The position numbers and the translations under genes were made by a program. Shown one piece after another: positions 63,276 through 64,000 of a DNA stretch of 64,000 bases. The notes under the pieces are model-generated. The model saw only the letters and a list, made by a program, of their open reading frames with translations, was not told the DNA's origin and ran no database searches. The number at the start of each line of letters is the position of its first letter. Positions within the stretch are counted from its first letter, which is position 1. The DNA lies in NCBI RefSeq assembly GCF_964340395.1, contig NC_135568.1, positions 4,795,579 to 4,859,578 of the forward strand, given 5' to 3'. The stretch comes from Glandiceps talaboti. Its lineage: Eukaryota; Hemichordata; Enteropneusta; Spengelidae.

Positions 63276-63412
63276 CTGTTCTGTAGAAAAAATGACCCTA
63301 CCTAATGGCTCCACCCATATCATAACAGTAAGTAATATTACTTGACTAAAGATGCCAGTAAAATAGCAACATCTGAGTATGATTTTGACTAGAAATTTAA
63401 AGATATATTTAA

Positions 63413-64000
<588 letters not shown>

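Noticed and set aside
62478-63345. Several overlapping open frames rich in Leu, His, Cys, Thr and Tyr
   Set aside because: Pentanucleotide repeats lacking stop codons keep all frames open; composition, not coding, explains them.

Overview
The window looks like non-coding DNA from a bilaterian animal, probably a marine invertebrate. The clearest gene has short exons with GT-AG boundaries, introns are large, the DNA is AT-rich by eye, and it is full of short inverted-repeat elements, minisatellites, microsatellites, LINE tails and a tRNA-headed SINE. The species cannot be fixed from the sequence. No bacterial, plasmid, phage or CRISPR feature was seen.

Coding content is small. The one confident gene is a UBE2E-family ubiquitin-conjugating enzyme (E2) on the minus strand. 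Its last three coding exons are at 17641-17773, 16541-16688 and 15242-15339. They join in phase and carry the whole catalytic core from the residues after the family's NCS motif to the stop codon, including the active-site cysteine. The exon that should precede them was not found anywhere to the right. The simplest reading is that 17774-64000 is one intron of more than 46 kb, with the 5' exons beyond the window. A candidate terminal exon of a second gene, on the plus strand, is at 13784-13842 with a poly(A) signal at 14080. If real, the two genes converge and their 3' ends are about 1.4 kb apart. That gap holds five sites resembling the CTCF core motif.

Layout: 1-13.7 kb is intergenic or intronic DNA with foldback elements (3-354, 1284-1422), a perfect 78-bp inverted repeat between two TA arrays (3507-3886), a CR1-like LINE tail with (AATC)n (5544-5809) and two copies of an inverted-repeat element. 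13.7-17.8 kb is the convergent gene pair. 18-64 kb is the presumed giant intron, made of repeat families and local tandem arrays.

Repeat families named in the entries: RA (4042, 9895, 29470); RB (35760, 38736, 46645, 54373); RC (41860, 47095, 48055); RD, with inverted ends of about 100 bp (23878, 53175); RE hairpins (40676, 45239, 47440); RF (7265, 8055, 8695); RG (50895, 55850, 61450); RM (12259, 12998, 33329); RX (a single element at 16324 and a seven-unit 96-bp array at 51733). Two further elements are flanked by TTAA, as piggyBac elements are (18014, 43781).

The most distinctive observation is the RX pair. A 113-bp element with inverted ends sits in the UBE2E gene, and a relative 35 kb away has grown into a regular array of 96-bp units. 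Most of the longer open frames here come from repeats whose period is a multiple of three or that lack stop codons, and they should not be taken as genes.
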